From Pandoraea pnomenusa (GTDB taxonomy: Bacteria > Pseudomonadota > Gammaproteobacteria > Burkholderiales > Burkholderiaceae), in contig NZ_CP009553.3 of the NCBI RefSeq assembly GCF_000767615.3, positions 4,154,001-4,218,000 on the forward strand: a DNA stretch of 64,000 nucleotides. The letters are read 5' to 3'. Below, piece after piece: positions 1 to 9,507 of this stretch (within the stretch, counting starts at the first letter, position 1; each line of letters begins with the position of its first letter). Made by a program: the position numbers and the translations under genes. The notes beneath the pieces are model-generated. The model worked only from the letters and a program-made list of their open reading frames with translations, did no database searches and was not told the DNA's origin.

Positions 1-519
1 CTGATCTCCGGTGCCATCGACATTCCGATGGGCGACTTCACCGTGACGATTCCCTACGCCCGCATGCTGATCGTCGGCGTCACCGTCGCGCTGATGATCC
101 TGCTCACGCTGTTCATCGCCAACTCGCGCATGGGACGCGCCTGCCGCGCCTGTGCCGAGGACATGCGCATGGCCAACCTGCTCGGCATCGACACGAACCG
201 CGTGATCTCGTTCACGTTCGTGCTCGGCGCCATGCTCGCCGCCGTGGGCGGCGTGCTGATCGGGCTGACCATCGGCAAGCTCAACCCGTACATCGGCTTC
301 ATCGCGGGCATCAAGGCCTTCACGGCCGCCGTGCTCGGCGGCATCGGCAGCATTCCCGGCGCCATGCTGGGCGGCGTGCTGCTGGGCCTGGCGGAGACGC
401 TCGCGTCCGGCTACATGCCCTCCGAGTACAAGGACATCGTGGCGTTCTGCCTGCTGGTGCTCGTGCTGCTGTTCCGCCCGACCGGCCTGTTGGGCAAGCC
501 CGACGTCGAGAAAGTCTGA
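1..519 (+). CDS. livH: Branched-chain amino-acid ABC transporter permease LivH (3' part)
   Basis: This is the C-terminal ~172 residues of an inner-membrane permease of the BPD_transp_2 family. The frame is open to the first base of the window, so the start lies upstream. Hydrophobic segments alternate with the loop residues typical of LivH, and the protein ends in the usual [12 protein letters not shown] tail. LivH pairs with LivM to form the membrane channel of the high-affinity Leu/Ile/Val importer, energised by LivG and LivF. livM follows 8 nt after the stop, so the four genes form one operon. The binding protein LivJ/K is not in view and probably lies upstream. Confidence 0.93.
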   Translation: MISGAIDIPMGDFTVTIPYARMLIVGVTVALMILLTLFIANSRMGRACRACAEDMRMANLLGIDTNRVISFTFVLGAMLAAVGGVLIGLTIGKLNPYIGFIAGIKAFTAAVLGGIGSIPGAMLGGVLLGLAETLASGYMPSEYKDIVAFCLLVLVLLFRPTGLLGKPDVEKV

Positions 520-527
520 GGTCGACC

Positions 528-1802
528 ATGACACAACAATTCACTCTCAAGTCCGGTGCGGCGAACCGCTCTCCGGCGGGCGAAACGCTCAAGGGCGCGG
601 TCATCGCCACGATCGTGACGATCATCCTCACGGCCCCCATCCTGGGCCTGCAACTGAAGCTCGACGGCTACAAGGTGGTGCTCGAACAGCATTGGCGTCC
701 GGTCTGGATCGCCGCCGCCATCGTGTTCGTGTTCCAGTTGATCAAGCCGATGCTCGTGCGCTCACGACGCGCCATCAAGTTACCCGCCGTACCCGCGATG
801 GGACGTCGCCAGCAACTGACCGCCATGTGGGTGTTGCTCGCCGTCGGTCTCGTGTGGCCGTTCGTCGGCTCGCGCGGCGCGGTGGACGTGGCCACGCTCG
901 CGCTCATCTACTGCGTGCTTGGCCTCGGTCTCAACATCGTGGTGGGGTTCGCGGGGCTGCTCGACCTGGGCTACGTCGGCTTTTACGCAGTCGGCGGCTA
1001 TACGTACGCGCTGCTCAACCAGTATTTCGGCCTCACGTTCTGGGAATGCCTGCCGCTTGCCGCGCTCATGTCGGCCACGTTCGGCTTCCTGCTCGGCTTT
1101 CCGGTGCTGCGCTTGCGCGGCGACTATCTGGCGATCGTGACGCTTGGCTTCGGCGAAATTATCCGGCTGCTGCTCAACAACCTGACGAGCCTCACCGGTG
1201 GCCCGGACGGCGTATCGGGCATTCCAAAGCCGAGCGTGTTCGGCTTCGAGATGGCGCGCTCGTCGAGCGTGGAAGGCGTGAAGACCTTTCACGAACTGAT
1301 CGGGCTCGACTATAGCGGTTCGCACATGGTGATCTGGCTGTACCTGCTTGCGTTCGCGCTCGTCGGCTTTACCCTGTTCGTCACCAGCCGTCTGATCCGC
1401 ATGCCGATCGGCCGCGCATGGGAAGCGCTGCGCGAAGACGAAATCGCCTGTCGCTCGCTCGGCCTGAATCCCACGCGCATCAAGCTCTCGGCGTTCACGC
1501 TGGGAGCGTCGTTCGCCGGACTCGCCGGCGCGTTCTTCGCCGCGCGTCAGGGGCTGGTCACGCCCGAGTCGTTCACGTTCATCGAGTCGGCACTGATTCT
1601 TGCCGTGGTGGTGCTCGGCGGCATGGGTTCGCAGATCGGCGTGATTCTCGCGGCCGTGCTGCTCACGGTGCTGCCCGAGGTTGCCCGCGACTTCGCCGAG
1701 TACCGCATGCTGATCTTCGGTCTCGTGATGGTGCTGATGATGATGTGGCGTCCGCAAGGGCTGCTGCCCGCCACCCGCCCGCATGTGGAGTTGCCGCAAT
1801 GA
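528..1802 (+). CDS. livM: Branched-chain amino-acid ABC transporter permease LivM
   Basis: At 424 aa it matches the long LivM form known from enterobacteria. An N-terminal extension of ~100 residues with two or three membrane segments precedes the conserved BPD_transp_2 core. The core holds the glycine-rich [20 protein letters not shown] stretch and ends RPQGLL. It is the second channel subunit of the Leu/Ile/Val importer in the inner membrane. The start is an ATG a few bases after GAGG. Its stop overlaps the livG start as ATGA, which indicates translational coupling. Confidence 0.95.
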   Translation: MTQQFTLKSGAANRSPAGETLKGAVIATIVTIILTAPILGLQLKLDGYKVVLEQHWRPVWIAAAIVFVFQLIKPMLVRSRRAIKLPAVPAMGRRQQLTAMWVLLAVGLVWPFVGSRGAVDVATLALIYCVLGLGLNIVVGFAGLLDLGYVGFYAVGGYTYALLNQYFGLTFWECLPLAALMSATFGFLLGFPVLRLRGDYLAIVTLGFGEIIRLLLNNLTSLTGGPDGVSGIPKPSVFGFEMARSSSVEGVKTFHELIGLDYSGSHMVIWLYLLAFALVGFTLFVTSRLIRMPIGRAWEALREDEIACRSLGLNPTRIKLSAFTLGASFAGLAGAFFAARQGLVTPESFTFIESALILAVVVLGGMGSQIGVILAAVLLTVLPEVARDFAEYRMLIFGLVMVLMMMWRPQGLLPATRPHVELPQ

Positions 1803-2566
1803 GCGCAGAACTGTTGAAACTCTCCGGCCTGCAAATGCGCTTCGGCGGTCTGCTGGCAGTCGACGGCGTCGAGTTCGACGTCCGCAAGAACGAAGTCTTC
1901 GCGATCATCGGCCCGAACGGCGCGGGCAAGACGACCGTCTTCAACTGCGTGGGCGGCTTCTATCGGCCGACGGGCGGTTCGATCATGCTAGACGGCGAGA
2001 ACATCACGGGCTTGCCCAGCCATATAGTCGCGCGTCGCGGACTGGTGCGCACGTTCCAGAACATTCGTCTGTTCCGTCAGTTGACGGTCGTGGAGAACCT
2101 GCTCGTTGCGCAGCACATGCGCGTACACAGCGGCTTTCTGCAAGGACTGTTCTCCACGGGGCCGTTCCGCCGCGCCGAGCGCACGGCACTCGAGCGCGCC
2201 AAGCACTGGCTCGACCGGCTGGGGTTGACCGCGGTCGCCAACCGGGAGGCCGGCACGCTGTCCTATGGTCATCAGCGACGCCTCGAAATCGCACGCTGCA
2301 TGATCACCGAACCTCGGCTGCTCATGCTCGACGAGCCGGCGGCCGGTCTGAACCCGCAGGAGAAGGTCGAACTGCAGCAGCTCGTCGACAATTTGCGTCA
2401 CGAGTTCGGTATCTCGGTGCTGCTCATCGAACACGACATGAGTCTCGTGATGGGTGTCTCGGACCGGATTCTCGTGATGGAGCACGGCAAGCCGATCATG
2501 ACCGGCAAGCCCGACGAGGTGCGCAACGATCCTCGCGTCATCAAGGCCTACCTCGGGGAGGAATAA
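1799..2566 (+). CDS. livG: Branched-chain amino-acid ABC transporter ATP-binding protein LivG
   Basis: This 255-aa cytoplasmic ATPase has a Walker A at residues 38-45 (GPNGAGKT), the atypical signature [13 protein letters not shown] common in LivG proteins, and a Walker B of [13 protein letters not shown]. The family ending (YLGEE) is present. With LivF it powers uptake of Leu/Ile/Val through LivHM. The start is fixed by the ATGA overlap with livM; the longer in-frame reading upstream lies inside livM and is a shadow. The gene runs into livF as TAATG. Confidence 0.95.
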   Translation: MSAELLKLSGLQMRFGGLLAVDGVEFDVRKNEVFAIIGPNGAGKTTVFNCVGGFYRPTGGSIMLDGENITGLPSHIVARRGLVRTFQNIRLFRQLTVVENLLVAQHMRVHSGFLQGLFSTGPFRRAERTALERAKHWLDRLGLTAVANREAGTLSYGHQRRLEIARCMITEPRLLMLDEPAAGLNPQEKVELQQLVDNLRHEFGISVLLIEHDMSLVMGVSDRILVMEHGKPIMTGKPDEVRNDPRVIKAYLGEE

Positions 2567-3267
2567 TGCTCAAGCTGGAACAGATCCACACCCACTACGG
2601 GGCCGTCGAGGCGCTCTCGGGCGTGTCGATCGAAGTGAACAAGGGCGAGATCGTCACGCTCATCGGCAGCAACGGCGCCGGCAAGACGACGTTGATGATG
2701 ACCGTGTGCGGCACGCCGCGCGCCTCGAGCGGACGCGTGATGTTCGAAGGCAACGACATTACCGGCTGCCCCACGCACGAGATCATGCGCATGGGCCTGG
2801 CGATCTCGCCGGAGGGCCGTCGCGTGTTCCCGAGCCTGACCGTCATCGAAAACCTGAAGATGGGCGGTTTCTTCGCGTCGAAGGACGACATCGACGCCGG
2901 CATGGACCACGTCTTCAAGCTGTTTCCGAGACTCGCGCAACGCGGCAAGCAGCGCGCCGGCACGATGTCGGGCGGCGAGCAGCAAATGCTGGCAATCGGG
3001 CGGGCGCTGATGAGCCGTCCGCGCCTGTTGTTGCTCGACGAACCGACGCTCGGCCTCGCGCCGCTCGTGATCGCACAGATCTTCGACATCATTCGCGCGA
3101 TCCGCGAGGAAGGCGTGACCGTGTTTCTGGTGGAGCAGAACGCGAACAAGGCCCTGCACGTGGCCGACCGCGGTTACGTGCTCGAGACCGGACGCGTCGT
3201 GCTCGCCGACTCGGCCGCGAATCTGCTGGCGAACGACGACATCAAGCGCGCCTATCTCGGCGCCTGA
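2566..3267 (+). CDS. livF: Branched-chain amino-acid ABC transporter ATP-binding protein LivF
   Basis: This 233-aa ATPase has Walker A GSNGAGKT at residues 34-41, signature MSGGEQQMLAIGRALM and Walker B LLLLDEPTLGLAP. Size and order (after livG) fit LivF. The start overlaps the livG stop as TAATG and is preceded by GGGGAGG in the livG end, a good ribosome site. It is the last gene of the liv operon. Hairpins follow at 3278-3300 and 3316-3373. Confidence 0.95.
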   Translation: MLKLEQIHTHYGAVEALSGVSIEVNKGEIVTLIGSNGAGKTTLMMTVCGTPRASSGRVMFEGNDITGCPTHEIMRMGLAISPEGRRVFPSLTVIENLKMGGFFASKDDIDAGMDHVFKLFPRLAQRGKQRAGTMSGGEQQMLAIGRALMSRPRLLLLDEPTLGLAPLVIAQIFDIIRAIREEGVTVFLVEQNANKALHVADRGYVLETGRVVLADSAANLLANDDIKRAYLGA

Positions 3268-3277
3268 CGCGCCCTCC

Positions 3278-3300
3278 GCCACGGCGCGCATCGCCGTGGC
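3278..3300 (+). terminator. Hairpin after livF
   Basis: A perfect 9-bp stem, GCCACGGCG / CGCCGTGGC, with a 5-nt loop begins 10 nt after the livF stop. No T-run follows it, so it is either a weak terminator or an mRNA-end stabiliser. It may act together with the next inverted repeat. Confidence 0.5.
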
Positions 3301-3311
3301 CTCAGGTCATG

Positions 3312-3378
3312 AAAAGGACGCACCCCGAGCATCCCCCCATGAATTCGGGCGGACAAGTTCGGTAGGTGCGTCCCATTT
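3312..3378. repeat. Long-loop inverted repeat between convergent genes
   Basis: GGACGCACC (3316-3324) pairs with GGTGCGTCC (3365-3373). AAAA lies on the left flank and CATTTT on the right. A shorter inner pair, CCCGA / TCGGG, lies in the loop. It sits between livF (+) and the SRPBCC gene (-), so it could terminate transcription in both directions. It could also be a copy of a dispersed intergenic repeat; only one copy was noticed in this window. Confidence 0.45.
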
Positions 3379-3512
3379 TCGTTCGGGGGAGAAATGCCGT
3401 TCGCGGCACCGCCAAGGCACCCTCGAGATGGCACCGAGGCGCCCTCCGGGCGCTGCGACCGGGTACGTTCAGGTGAGTCCGCTTCCGCCTGGGCCGATGC
3501 GCCTCACATCGC

Positions 3513-4010
3513 TCACTTCATCAATGCGACCAATTGATCGAGCGCCTTGCCCCAACCATCATGGAAGCCCATGGCTTCGTGCTGCGCCCGCGTCGCTTCA
3601 TTCCCGTGAATCGCAATGGCCGTGTAACGGGTGCCCTTGCCCTGTGCCTCCATCAGCACGGCGGCAGTGAACTGAAAACCACCGTGCTCCTCGACGGGTG
3701 CCGGCGCCGGACGAAAGCCCGGCAGCACCGCATTCGTCCAGACGAGGCGCGTGTTCTCGACCACCTCCAGGTAGCAGCCCACGTTCGGGAACTGCTGCCC
3801 TTCGGGCGAGCGCATCACGGTGCGGAACAGGCCGCCCGGGCGCAGATCGATCTCGCACTCCACGGTCTGCCACGGTGCGGGCGTGAACCACTTCTTGATA
3901 TGCTCCGGCTGCGTCCAGGCCGCCCACACGCGCTCGCAAGGCACGTCGACATAACGCTCGAGTACCAGATCCAGCTTCGGGTCGACGGAGAAAAGGTTGG
4001 CACGAGTCAT
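3513..4010 (-). CDS. SRPBCC (AHSA1-type) family protein
   Basis: This 165-aa protein has the activator-of-Hsp90-like START/SRPBCC fold signature. It runs from a beta strand with [22 protein letters not shown] near the N-terminus, through [12 protein letters not shown] in the middle, to [13 protein letters not shown] at the end. The family forms a hydrophobic cavity and the ligand is usually unknown. The ATG at 4010 is chosen because AAGGAGA precedes it; the longer frame upstream runs into the ArsR gene. It starts 2 nt after the arsR-type stop, so the two genes are co-transcribed. Such pairs are common and suggest a ligand-responsive repressor with its ligand-binding partner. Confidence 0.85.
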   Translation of the reverse strand: MTRANLFSVDPKLDLVLERYVDVPCERVWAAWTQPEHIKKWFTPAPWQTVECEIDLRPGGLFRTVMRSPEGQQFPNVGCYLEVVENTRLVWTNAVLPGFRPAPAPVEEHGGFQFTAAVLMEAQGKGTRYTAIAIHGNEATRAQHEAMGFHDGWGKALDQLVALMK

Positions 4011-4012
4011 GT

Positions 4013-4345
4013 TCACGTCTCCTTCATTTGCAGCAAGTAGCTGTCGAGTTGATCGAGGCGGCGCGTCCATTTGTCGCGCTGCAACTGAAGCCAATCCTGC
4101 GCCCCCGCCAATGTCCCGGTCTCCAGGGCATAGGTTCGCACGCGTCCGGTCTTGCGCGAGACCACGAGACCGCTCTCCTCCAGCACGTTCAGATGCTGCG
4201 AGAACGACGGCAACGCCATCGGGAACGGACGCGCCAGCTCGCTCACCGACGCCGGGCCGAGCGTGAGTCGCTCGACGACCGCGCGTCGTGTGGGATCTGA
4301 CAGCGCCTGGAATATCCGGTCGAGAGGAATGGGTTGATTAGCCAT
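4013..4345 (-). CDS. ArsR-family transcriptional regulator without metal cysteines
   Basis: This 110-aa winged-helix repressor starts with the usual [16 protein letters not shown] helix, followed by the recognition segment SVSELARPF...[13 protein letters not shown]. There is no cysteine in the whole protein, so the classic ArsR/SmtB metal sites are absent and another signal must be sensed. The ATG at 4345 begins the conserved region ([12 protein letters not shown]); nine extra upstream codons are possible but lack support. It is first in a two-gene operon with the SRPBCC gene, which it probably regulates together with itself. Confidence 0.88.
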   Translation of the reverse strand: MANQPIPLDRIFQALSDPTRRAVVERLTLGPASVSELARPFPMALPSFSQHLNVLEESGLVVSRKTGRVRTYALETGTLAGAQDWLQLQRDKWTRRLDQLDSYLLQMKET

Positions 4346-4544
4346 GTGCCTAACTATAGGCAGCCCAAACACTTAGGTCAATACCTTTGTATTGAGCATT
4401 TTCCGACGACGATGGCGCCCGTCGCGCAGGGGCTCGCACGATTTGTCCGTCGACCGATTCGGATGGCCCTCAAAATGTCGTCGTCAATCGATTTTCCGGG
4501 CCATGCCGCGCGAGATTCGGGCGCAGCCGCGCACCGGCTTGGCG

Positions 4545-4550
4545 TAGAAT
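4545..4550 (+). promoter_or_regulatory. Possible -10 element of the ribBA promoter
   Basis: TAGAAT lies ~37 nt before the ribBA start. This is the form of -10 box often seen in Burkholderiales, but no convincing -35 is present 16-18 nt upstream. No FMN riboswitch (RFN) core was found between 4346 and 4586. Confidence 0.35.
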
Positions 4551-4586
4551 AGAGCCTTTCCAAATTCAGCTCCCGCGTTGTCCGCT

Positions 4587-5708
4587 ATGCCGTTGGCCAC
4601 TACAGAAGAAATCATTGCCGAGCTGAAGGCCGGCCGCATGGTTGTCCTCGTCGACGAGGAAGATCGTGAAAACGAGGGCGATCTGGTCATGGCGGCCGAA
4701 TTCGCGACGCCCGAAGCCATCAACTTCATGGCGAAGTACGGCCGGGGCCTGATTTGCCTGACACTCACGCAAGCGCGTTGCAAGCAGCTCAACCTGCCGC
4801 TGATGACCTATCGCAACGGCACGCAGTACGGCACGGCGTTCACGCTGTCGATCGAGGCGGCCGAAGGGGTCACCACGGGCATCTCCGCGGCCGATCGCGC
4901 CCACACGGTCCAAACCGCCATCTCGCGCGACGCCCGCCCGGAAGACATCGTCCAGCCGGGGCACGTGTTCCCGATCATGGCGCAGCCCGGCGGTGTGCTG
5001 GTGCGCGCAGGTCATACCGAAGCCGGTTGCGACCTCACGGCGATGGCCGGCCTGACGCCCGCGGCCGTCATCTGCGAAATCATGAACGACGACGGCACAA
5101 TGGCACGCCTGCCGCAGTTGCTCGAGTTCGCTGAACAGCACAACATCAAGATCGGCACCATCGTCGACCTGATTCACTATCGCAGCCGCACCGAATCGAT
5201 GATCGAGACGGTCGCGACGCGCGAAATGCAAACGGCATGGGGTTCGTTCCAGGCCACGCTGTACCGCGACAAGCCCAGCGGCGCGCCGCACCTGGCGCTG
5301 GTGCGTGGCACGCCCACACCGGACGACGAGACGCTCGTGCGCGTGCACGAACCCCTGTCGGTGCTCGACCTGCTCGAGACCGGCGTGTCGACCCACTCAT
5401 GGACGCTGGCCGGCGCGATGCAGGCGATTGCCGAGGCCGGCAAGGGCGTGGTGGTGTTGCTCAACTGTGTGGAAACGCCGGAGCATCTTTTCAGCCAGTT
5501 CGAAGCCCTCGACGAATCCGAGAAAGCGGCCCGCGCAAAACGTCGCCCGGTCGACTTCCGCACGCACGGCGTTGGTGCGCAGATACTGCGGGAACTCGGC
5601 GTCGGTAAAATGCGAGTGCTGTCGAATCCGCGCAAGATCCCGAACATGGCAGGTTATGGCCTCGAAGTCACCGGTTTCCAACCGATGCCGGGCGCCGAGG
5701 CTATCTGA
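4587..5708 (+). CDS. ribBA: DHBP synthase fused to a degenerate GTP cyclohydrolase II domain
   Basis: The 373-aa protein has a complete N-terminal 3,4-dihydroxy-2-butanone-4-phosphate synthase domain (~1-205). It shows the acidic metal/substrate loop DEEDRENEGDLV, GGVLVRAGHTEA and the H-V-F-P stretch. This half makes DHBP from ribulose 5-phosphate for riboflavin synthesis. The C-terminal half (~210-373) keeps the outline of GTP cyclohydrolase II, but the zinc-binding cysteine cluster (canonically HSECLTGD...LRCDCG) is replaced by VHEPLSVLDLLETGVSTHSW. The second activity is therefore probably lost, as reported for RibBX-type hybrids; a separate RibA must exist elsewhere. The ATG at 4587 is preferred over a TTG three codons earlier. 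Confidence 0.92.
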   Translation: MPLATTEEIIAELKAGRMVVLVDEEDRENEGDLVMAAEFATPEAINFMAKYGRGLICLTLTQARCKQLNLPLMTYRNGTQYGTAFTLSIEAAEGVTTGISAADRAHTVQTAISRDARPEDIVQPGHVFPIMAQPGGVLVRAGHTEAGCDLTAMAGLTPAAVICEIMNDDGTMARLPQLLEFAEQHNIKIGTIVDLIHYRSRTESMIETVATREMQTAWGSFQATLYRDKPSGAPHLALVRGTPTPDDETLVRVHEPLSVLDLLETGVSTHSWTLAGAMQAIAEAGKGVVVLLNCVETPEHLFSQFEALDESEKAARAKRRPVDFRTHGVGAQILRELGVGKMRVLSNPRKIPNMAGYGLEVTGFQPMPGAEAI

Positions 5709-5922
5709 TCCGGTGGGATTCAGCCGGGTCGCCGGCATGCCCCGTCGCGCACGCGCGGTCGTTGCCGCGAGTGTTGCGAATACCGGGACGATTGCAAGTA
5801 TCGATGCCTCGCCGGACAACGACGACGGGGCGTCGCAAAGCCGAGCACGGCCTACCTGAGGCTTGCCCGGCACAACGTTGGCCGCACCGCCTGGACGGTA
5901 CTTTTTTTTGAGGAAGCCCATT

Positions 5923-6435
5923 ATGGACATCGGACAATACCAGCCGGAACTCGACGGTGAAGGCCTGCGCGTGGGTATCGTGCAAGCACGATTCAACGAC
6001 GCCGTTTGCGCGGCACTGCGCACCGCTGCCGTGGCGGAGCTCGAGCGTCTCGGCGTCGAGGGCGAAGATGTGTTGCTCGTGACGGTACCCGGCGCACTGG
6101 AAATCCCGCTGGCATTGCAAAAGATGGCCGAATGCGGCCAGTTCGACGCGCTCATCGCGCTTGGCGCGGTGATCCGGGGCGAGACGTATCATTTTGAGCT
6201 CGTCTCGAACGAAAGCGGTGCCGGCATCACGCGCATCGGCCTGGATTTCGGTATCCCCATCGCAAACGCGGTGCTCACGACCGAAAACGACGAACAGGCC
6301 GAAGTGCGCGCCGCCGAGAAGGGCCGCGACGCAGCCCGCGTGGCGGTGGAAATGGCCAATCTGCTCGAAGCCATCGACATGCTCGGCGGCGACGACGGAT
6401 CGGACGAAGACGAAGACGAAGAGGAAGATCGGTAA
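5923..6435 (+). CDS. ribH: 6,7-dimethyl-8-ribityllumazine synthase RibH
   Basis: At 170 aa it carries the lumazine synthase motifs: RFND near residue 23, the phosphate/substrate loop [10 protein letters not shown] (~57-66) and [12 protein letters not shown] with the catalytic His at ~90. It condenses DHBP from RibBA with the pyrimidine intermediate, the penultimate riboflavin step. The ATG at 5923 has TTGAGGAAG upstream; the extra 20 codons before it are non-conserved. The C-terminus is a run of Asp/Glu (last ~14 residues), an acidic extension beyond the usual family end. It overlaps nusB as TAATG. Confidence 0.95.
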   Translation: MDIGQYQPELDGEGLRVGIVQARFNDAVCAALRTAAVAELERLGVEGEDVLLVTVPGALEIPLALQKMAECGQFDALIALGAVIRGETYHFELVSNESGAGITRIGLDFGIPIANAVLTTENDEQAEVRAAEKGRDAARVAVEMANLLEAIDMLGGDDGSDEDEDEEEDR

Positions 6436-6890
6436 TGAAGAGTGCTCGCCGCCGCGCGCGCGAATTTGCGCTGCAAGGGTTGTATCAATGGCTGCTTTCG
6501 CGCGGTCACGCGGGTGAGATCGATGCGCATTTGCGCACTACCCCCGGCTACGACAAGGCCGACCACGCCCACCTGGACGCGGTTCTGCATGGCAGCATTC
6601 GCGAGGCGGACGCCTTGTCGAAGCAACTCCAGCCGTACCTGGACCGACCGGCGGCCCAGTTGTCGCCGATCGAACACGCGGCACTGATCATCGGCGCCTA
6701 CGAGCTGATTCACTTGCAGGACGTGCCGTACCGTGTGGTGATCAACGAGGCCGTGGAGGTTGTCAAGACCTTCGGCGGTGTCGACGGCCATCGCTTCGTG
6801 AACGGCGTGCTCGACAAGTTCGCCGCCGAGGTTCGTCCGGACGAAGTCGCGGCCAATCGCCGCAACGCCGGGCGCGACAAGAGCGCCTGA
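6435..6890 (+). CDS. nusB: Transcription antitermination factor NusB
   Basis: This all-helical 151-aa protein begins [19 protein letters not shown], the standard NusB N-terminus. It continues with [16 protein letters not shown] and [18 protein letters not shown]...FVNGVLD, both NusB signatures. It binds boxA RNA with NusE in rRNA antitermination. The coupling ribH-nusB (TAATG) is widely conserved in proteobacteria. Confidence 0.96.
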   Translation: MKSARRRAREFALQGLYQWLLSRGHAGEIDAHLRTTPGYDKADHAHLDAVLHGSIREADALSKQLQPYLDRPAAQLSPIEHAALIIGAYELIHLQDVPYRVVINEAVEVVKTFGGVDGHRFVNGVLDKFAAEVRPDEVAANRRNAGRDKSA

Positions 6891-7060
6891 CGCAGCGCGG
6901 GCGGTCGGGACGACCGACGCGCCCCCGGCATCCCGGGCTTTCCAGCCCGACGATGCCGGCGCCTGTCGGGCCGCCCGCCCTCCATGGGCCCAGCGGCGTG
7001 TGTTTCCCCTCGTCCCGCGAGTCTCCCCCCACCTGCAACCGTACCGCCCCCCCACACATC

Positions 7061-8266
7061 ATGGACCGCACTCCCGAACTCGCTCCCGCCGCGCTGAAAC
7101 TGGCACAACGTGTCGACGACATCGCGCCGTTCCACGTCATGGAACTGGCGAAGCAGGCGGCATTGCGCGAGAAGGCCGGACATCGCGTGATTCACATGGG
7201 GATCGGGGAGCCGGACTTCACTGCCCCTGAGGCGGTGATCGAGGCCGCCGCGAAGGCGATGCGCGACGGGCGTACGCAGTACACCGGCGCGATGGGGATT
7301 CCAGCGCTGCGCCATGCCATTGCCGACTACTACCGCAGTTTTTACGGCGTGGAGGTCGATCCGTCGCGCATCGTCGTGACTGCCGGGGCGTCGGCCGCCC
7401 TCGTCCTCGCGTGTGCGGCACTCGTGGGTGTGGGCGACGAAGTGCTGATGCCGGATCCGTGCTATCCGTGCAACCGTCATTTCGTGTCGACCTTCGACGG
7501 CAAGCCGGTGCTGGTCCCCTCCGGCCCGGCCGAGCGGTTCCAGCTCACGGCCGAGCGCATCGAGGCGCACTGGCGTTCGGCGACCAAGGGGGTGCTGCTC
7601 GCCTCGCCATCCAATCCGACCGGCACTTCGATCGCGCCCGACGAGCTGTCGCGCATCGTGAAGGCGGTGCGCGCGCGCGGTGGTTTCACGCTCGTCGACG
7701 AGATATACCAAGGCCTGTCGTATGACGGCAAGCCGACCACCGCCCTGACATTCGGCGACGACGTGCTCGTCGTCAGCAGTTTCTCGAAGTATTTCAACAT
7801 GACGGGCTGGCGGCTCGGCTGGCTCGTGGTACCGCCGTCGATGGTGCCGACGTTCGAGAAGCTCGCCCAGAATCTGTTCATCTGCCCATCGGCGGTCGCG
7901 CAGCACGCGGCAACCGCTTGTTTTCTTCCGGAGACGATCGCGCTCTACGAGACCCGAAAGGCGGCGTTTCGCGAGCGACGCGACTACATCGTGCCGGCGC
8001 TCGAGCGCCTGGGTTTCCAGGTACCGGTGATGCCCGACGGCGCCTTCTACGTCTATGCCGATTGCACCGGCGTGTCGCACCCGGATGCCGCGGACAGCGA
8101 CCGCCTGACCCAGTCCTTGCTGCAACAGGCGGACGTCGTACTCGTGCCCGGCCTCGACTTCGGCTTCGCCGAACCACGCAAGTACATTCGGTTGTCGTAC
8201 GCGACCTCCCTGGCCCAGTTGGAAGAAGCCATGGACCGGATCGGGAAAGTCTTCGCCAACGGCTGA
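7061..8266 (+). CDS. PLP-dependent class I/II aminotransferase
   Basis: This 401-aa fold-type I enzyme has the PLP Lys at ~243 in SSFSKYFNMTGWRLGW. The cofactor-contact Asn is at ~185 (SNPTG), the Asp at ~213 (DEIYQ), and the glycine-rich GIGEPDF is at ~47-53. The C-terminal Arg that binds the substrate carboxylate is in KYIRLSY. It transfers amino groups between an amino acid and a 2-oxo acid; the specificity cannot be read. Its place after nusB is typical of Burkholderiaceae. The ATG at 7061 begins the conserved part, but no clear Shine-Dalgarno precedes it. A strong terminator follows. Confidence 0.9.
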   Translation: MDRTPELAPAALKLAQRVDDIAPFHVMELAKQAALREKAGHRVIHMGIGEPDFTAPEAVIEAAAKAMRDGRTQYTGAMGIPALRHAIADYYRSFYGVEVDPSRIVVTAGASAALVLACAALVGVGDEVLMPDPCYPCNRHFVSTFDGKPVLVPSGPAERFQLTAERIEAHWRSATKGVLLASPSNPTGTSIAPDELSRIVKAVRARGGFTLVDEIYQGLSYDGKPTTALTFGDDVLVVSSFSKYFNMTGWRLGWLVVPPSMVPTFEKLAQNLFICPSAVAQHAATACFLPETIALYETRKAAFRERRDYIVPALERLGFQVPVMPDGAFYVYADCTGVSHPDAADSDRLTQSLLQQADVVLVPGLDFGFAEPRKYIRLSYATSLAQLEEAMDRIGKVFANG

Positions 8267-8311
8267 GTTGCCGAGCCGACTCGCCAGCCAGGCAAGGTGC
8301 CCGCGAAAAAC

Positions 8312-8346
8312 AAAAAACCCATCGAATCGCTTCGATGGGTTTTTTT
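8312..8346. terminator. Bidirectional intrinsic terminator
   Basis: An A-run is followed by the 8-bp stem CCCATCGA / TCGATGGG with a 6-nt loop, then TTTTTTT. It is symmetrical and lies between the aminotransferase (+) and the lytic transglycosylase (-), so it probably stops both. Confidence 0.92.
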
Positions 8347-8448
8347 CTTGGCTGCGTGATGCGCCTCTATGTAGAGAGGCATCACGTTGACGCGTCGGCC
8401 GAACGCATCGCGCATGCGCGGGAGCGGCCAGATCGGCCGCTGGATGGA

Positions 8449-9507
8449 TCAGGCCGCCGTGCTGTCGTCGGCTTCCATCGACTTGCCGGCGGCAGCCGCC
8501 TTGCCCGTCGACGTGGAAGCAGCCGGCGCAGACGTCGATTCCGCCGCGTCATCCGACGACTTACCGGCCGAGACCGGCTTGGTGACGGGCTTGGCCGAGC
8601 TGACGATCACCGGCGCCTGCGGCGCGTACGGCGAGATCTTGCGGCCCATCGCGACACCGCGCAGGCGGTCGCGCTCGGCGAGCACCTTGGCGCCGTAGCC
8701 ACCGTCACCCGCACTGGTCGAGCCCACGTACAGACGCAGACCTCCGGCGAGCGAGCCGCCACGCGCAATGCATTCCTTCAGAATCAATGCACCGACCTTG
8801 ATGTTGGCCAGCGGATGCAGCGCCGCTTCCGGGCCGCCGAAGTATTCCAGCTTGTCCTGGTGCACCTTCGACATGACCTGCATCAGACCTTGAGCGCCCA
8901 CGGTGCTCTCGGCATACGGGTTGAAGCCCGATTCGATGGCCATCACGGCGAGCAACAGCAGCGGATCGAGGCCGACTTCCTTGCCGGTCGAGTACGCCGC
9001 GCGAACGAGGTTACCCGTCACGTCGCCGGCCACGCGGTAGCGGCGAGCGAGGTAGTCGGCCACGGCAATCTGCTCGCGCGTGTCCAGCACCTTGTTCGCA
9101 CGCGCATCCGCCGCCACGCGCTGGTTCGGGATATAAGCGGCGAGAACGGCTGCCGAGGGCACATGCTGCGCCGCCTGGGCCATCATCGCCGAATCGGACG
9201 GCGAAAGCTTGGCATCGGCAGCGCCATTGGCGCTCTGGCCGGCCGCATTGGCCGTGCCGGTCGCCGCCTCGAGCAGCGGACCCACGCGCGACGCCAGATC
9301 GGCGCGCCATGTCGGTCGAGCCCACAACGCGAGCGTACCGACCACGGCAACCAGACCGACCGCGCTGGACGTATACAGTCCGACACGACCGCCATGCCAT
9401 GCAAGGCGACGCCAATCGCGGCGAGCCGCAGCCACCATTGCCGCACCGCGCGCACGAAGCGCATGGATCGCGGCCAGTAGCCAGGGTGATAAACCAGACT
9501 TCTTCAT
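8449..9507 (-). CDS. Membrane-anchored lytic transglycosylase (SLT domain)
   Basis: The 352-aa protein has a short cytoplasmic N-terminus and one membrane helix (~45-63). A periplasmic linker leads to the SLT goose-lysozyme-like domain at ~165-285, with catalytic Glu ~192 in AIESGFNPYAE and the motif GAQGLMQVM. The last ~60 residues are a low-complexity Ala/Ser/Thr/Lys tail. It should cleave peptidoglycan glycan strands to 1,6-anhydro ends. The ATG at 9507 is preferred because the preceding 45 codons are unlike a protein N-terminus and belong to the leader. A consensus-like promoter lies ~340 nt upstream. Confidence 0.88.
   Translation of the reverse strand: MKKSGLSPWLLAAIHALRARGAAMVAAARRDWRRLAWHGGRVGLYTSSAVGLVAVVGTLALWARPTWRADLASRVGPLLEAATGTANAAGQSANGAADAKLSPSDSAMMAQAAQHVPSAAVLAAYIPNQRVAADARANKVLDTREQIAVADYLARRYRVAGDVTGNLVRAAYSTGKEVGLDPLLLLAVMAIESGFNPYAESTVGAQGLMQVMSKVHQDKLEYFGGPEAALHPLANIKVGALILKECIARGGSLAGGLRLYVGSTSAGDGGYGAKVLAERDRLRGVAMGRKISPYAPQAPVIVSSAKPVTKPVSAGKSSDDAAESTSAPAASTSTGKAAAAGKSMEADDSTAA

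Noticed and set aside
4346..4586. FMN riboswitch before ribBA
   Set aside because: No RFN core (GGCGGT/CCGACCGG-type elements) could be found; the gap is short and unstructured.
6891..7060. Extra N-terminal codons of the aminotransferase
   Set aside because: The 36 upstream codons are Pro/Arg-rich and non-conserved; the fold begins after the ATG at 7061.
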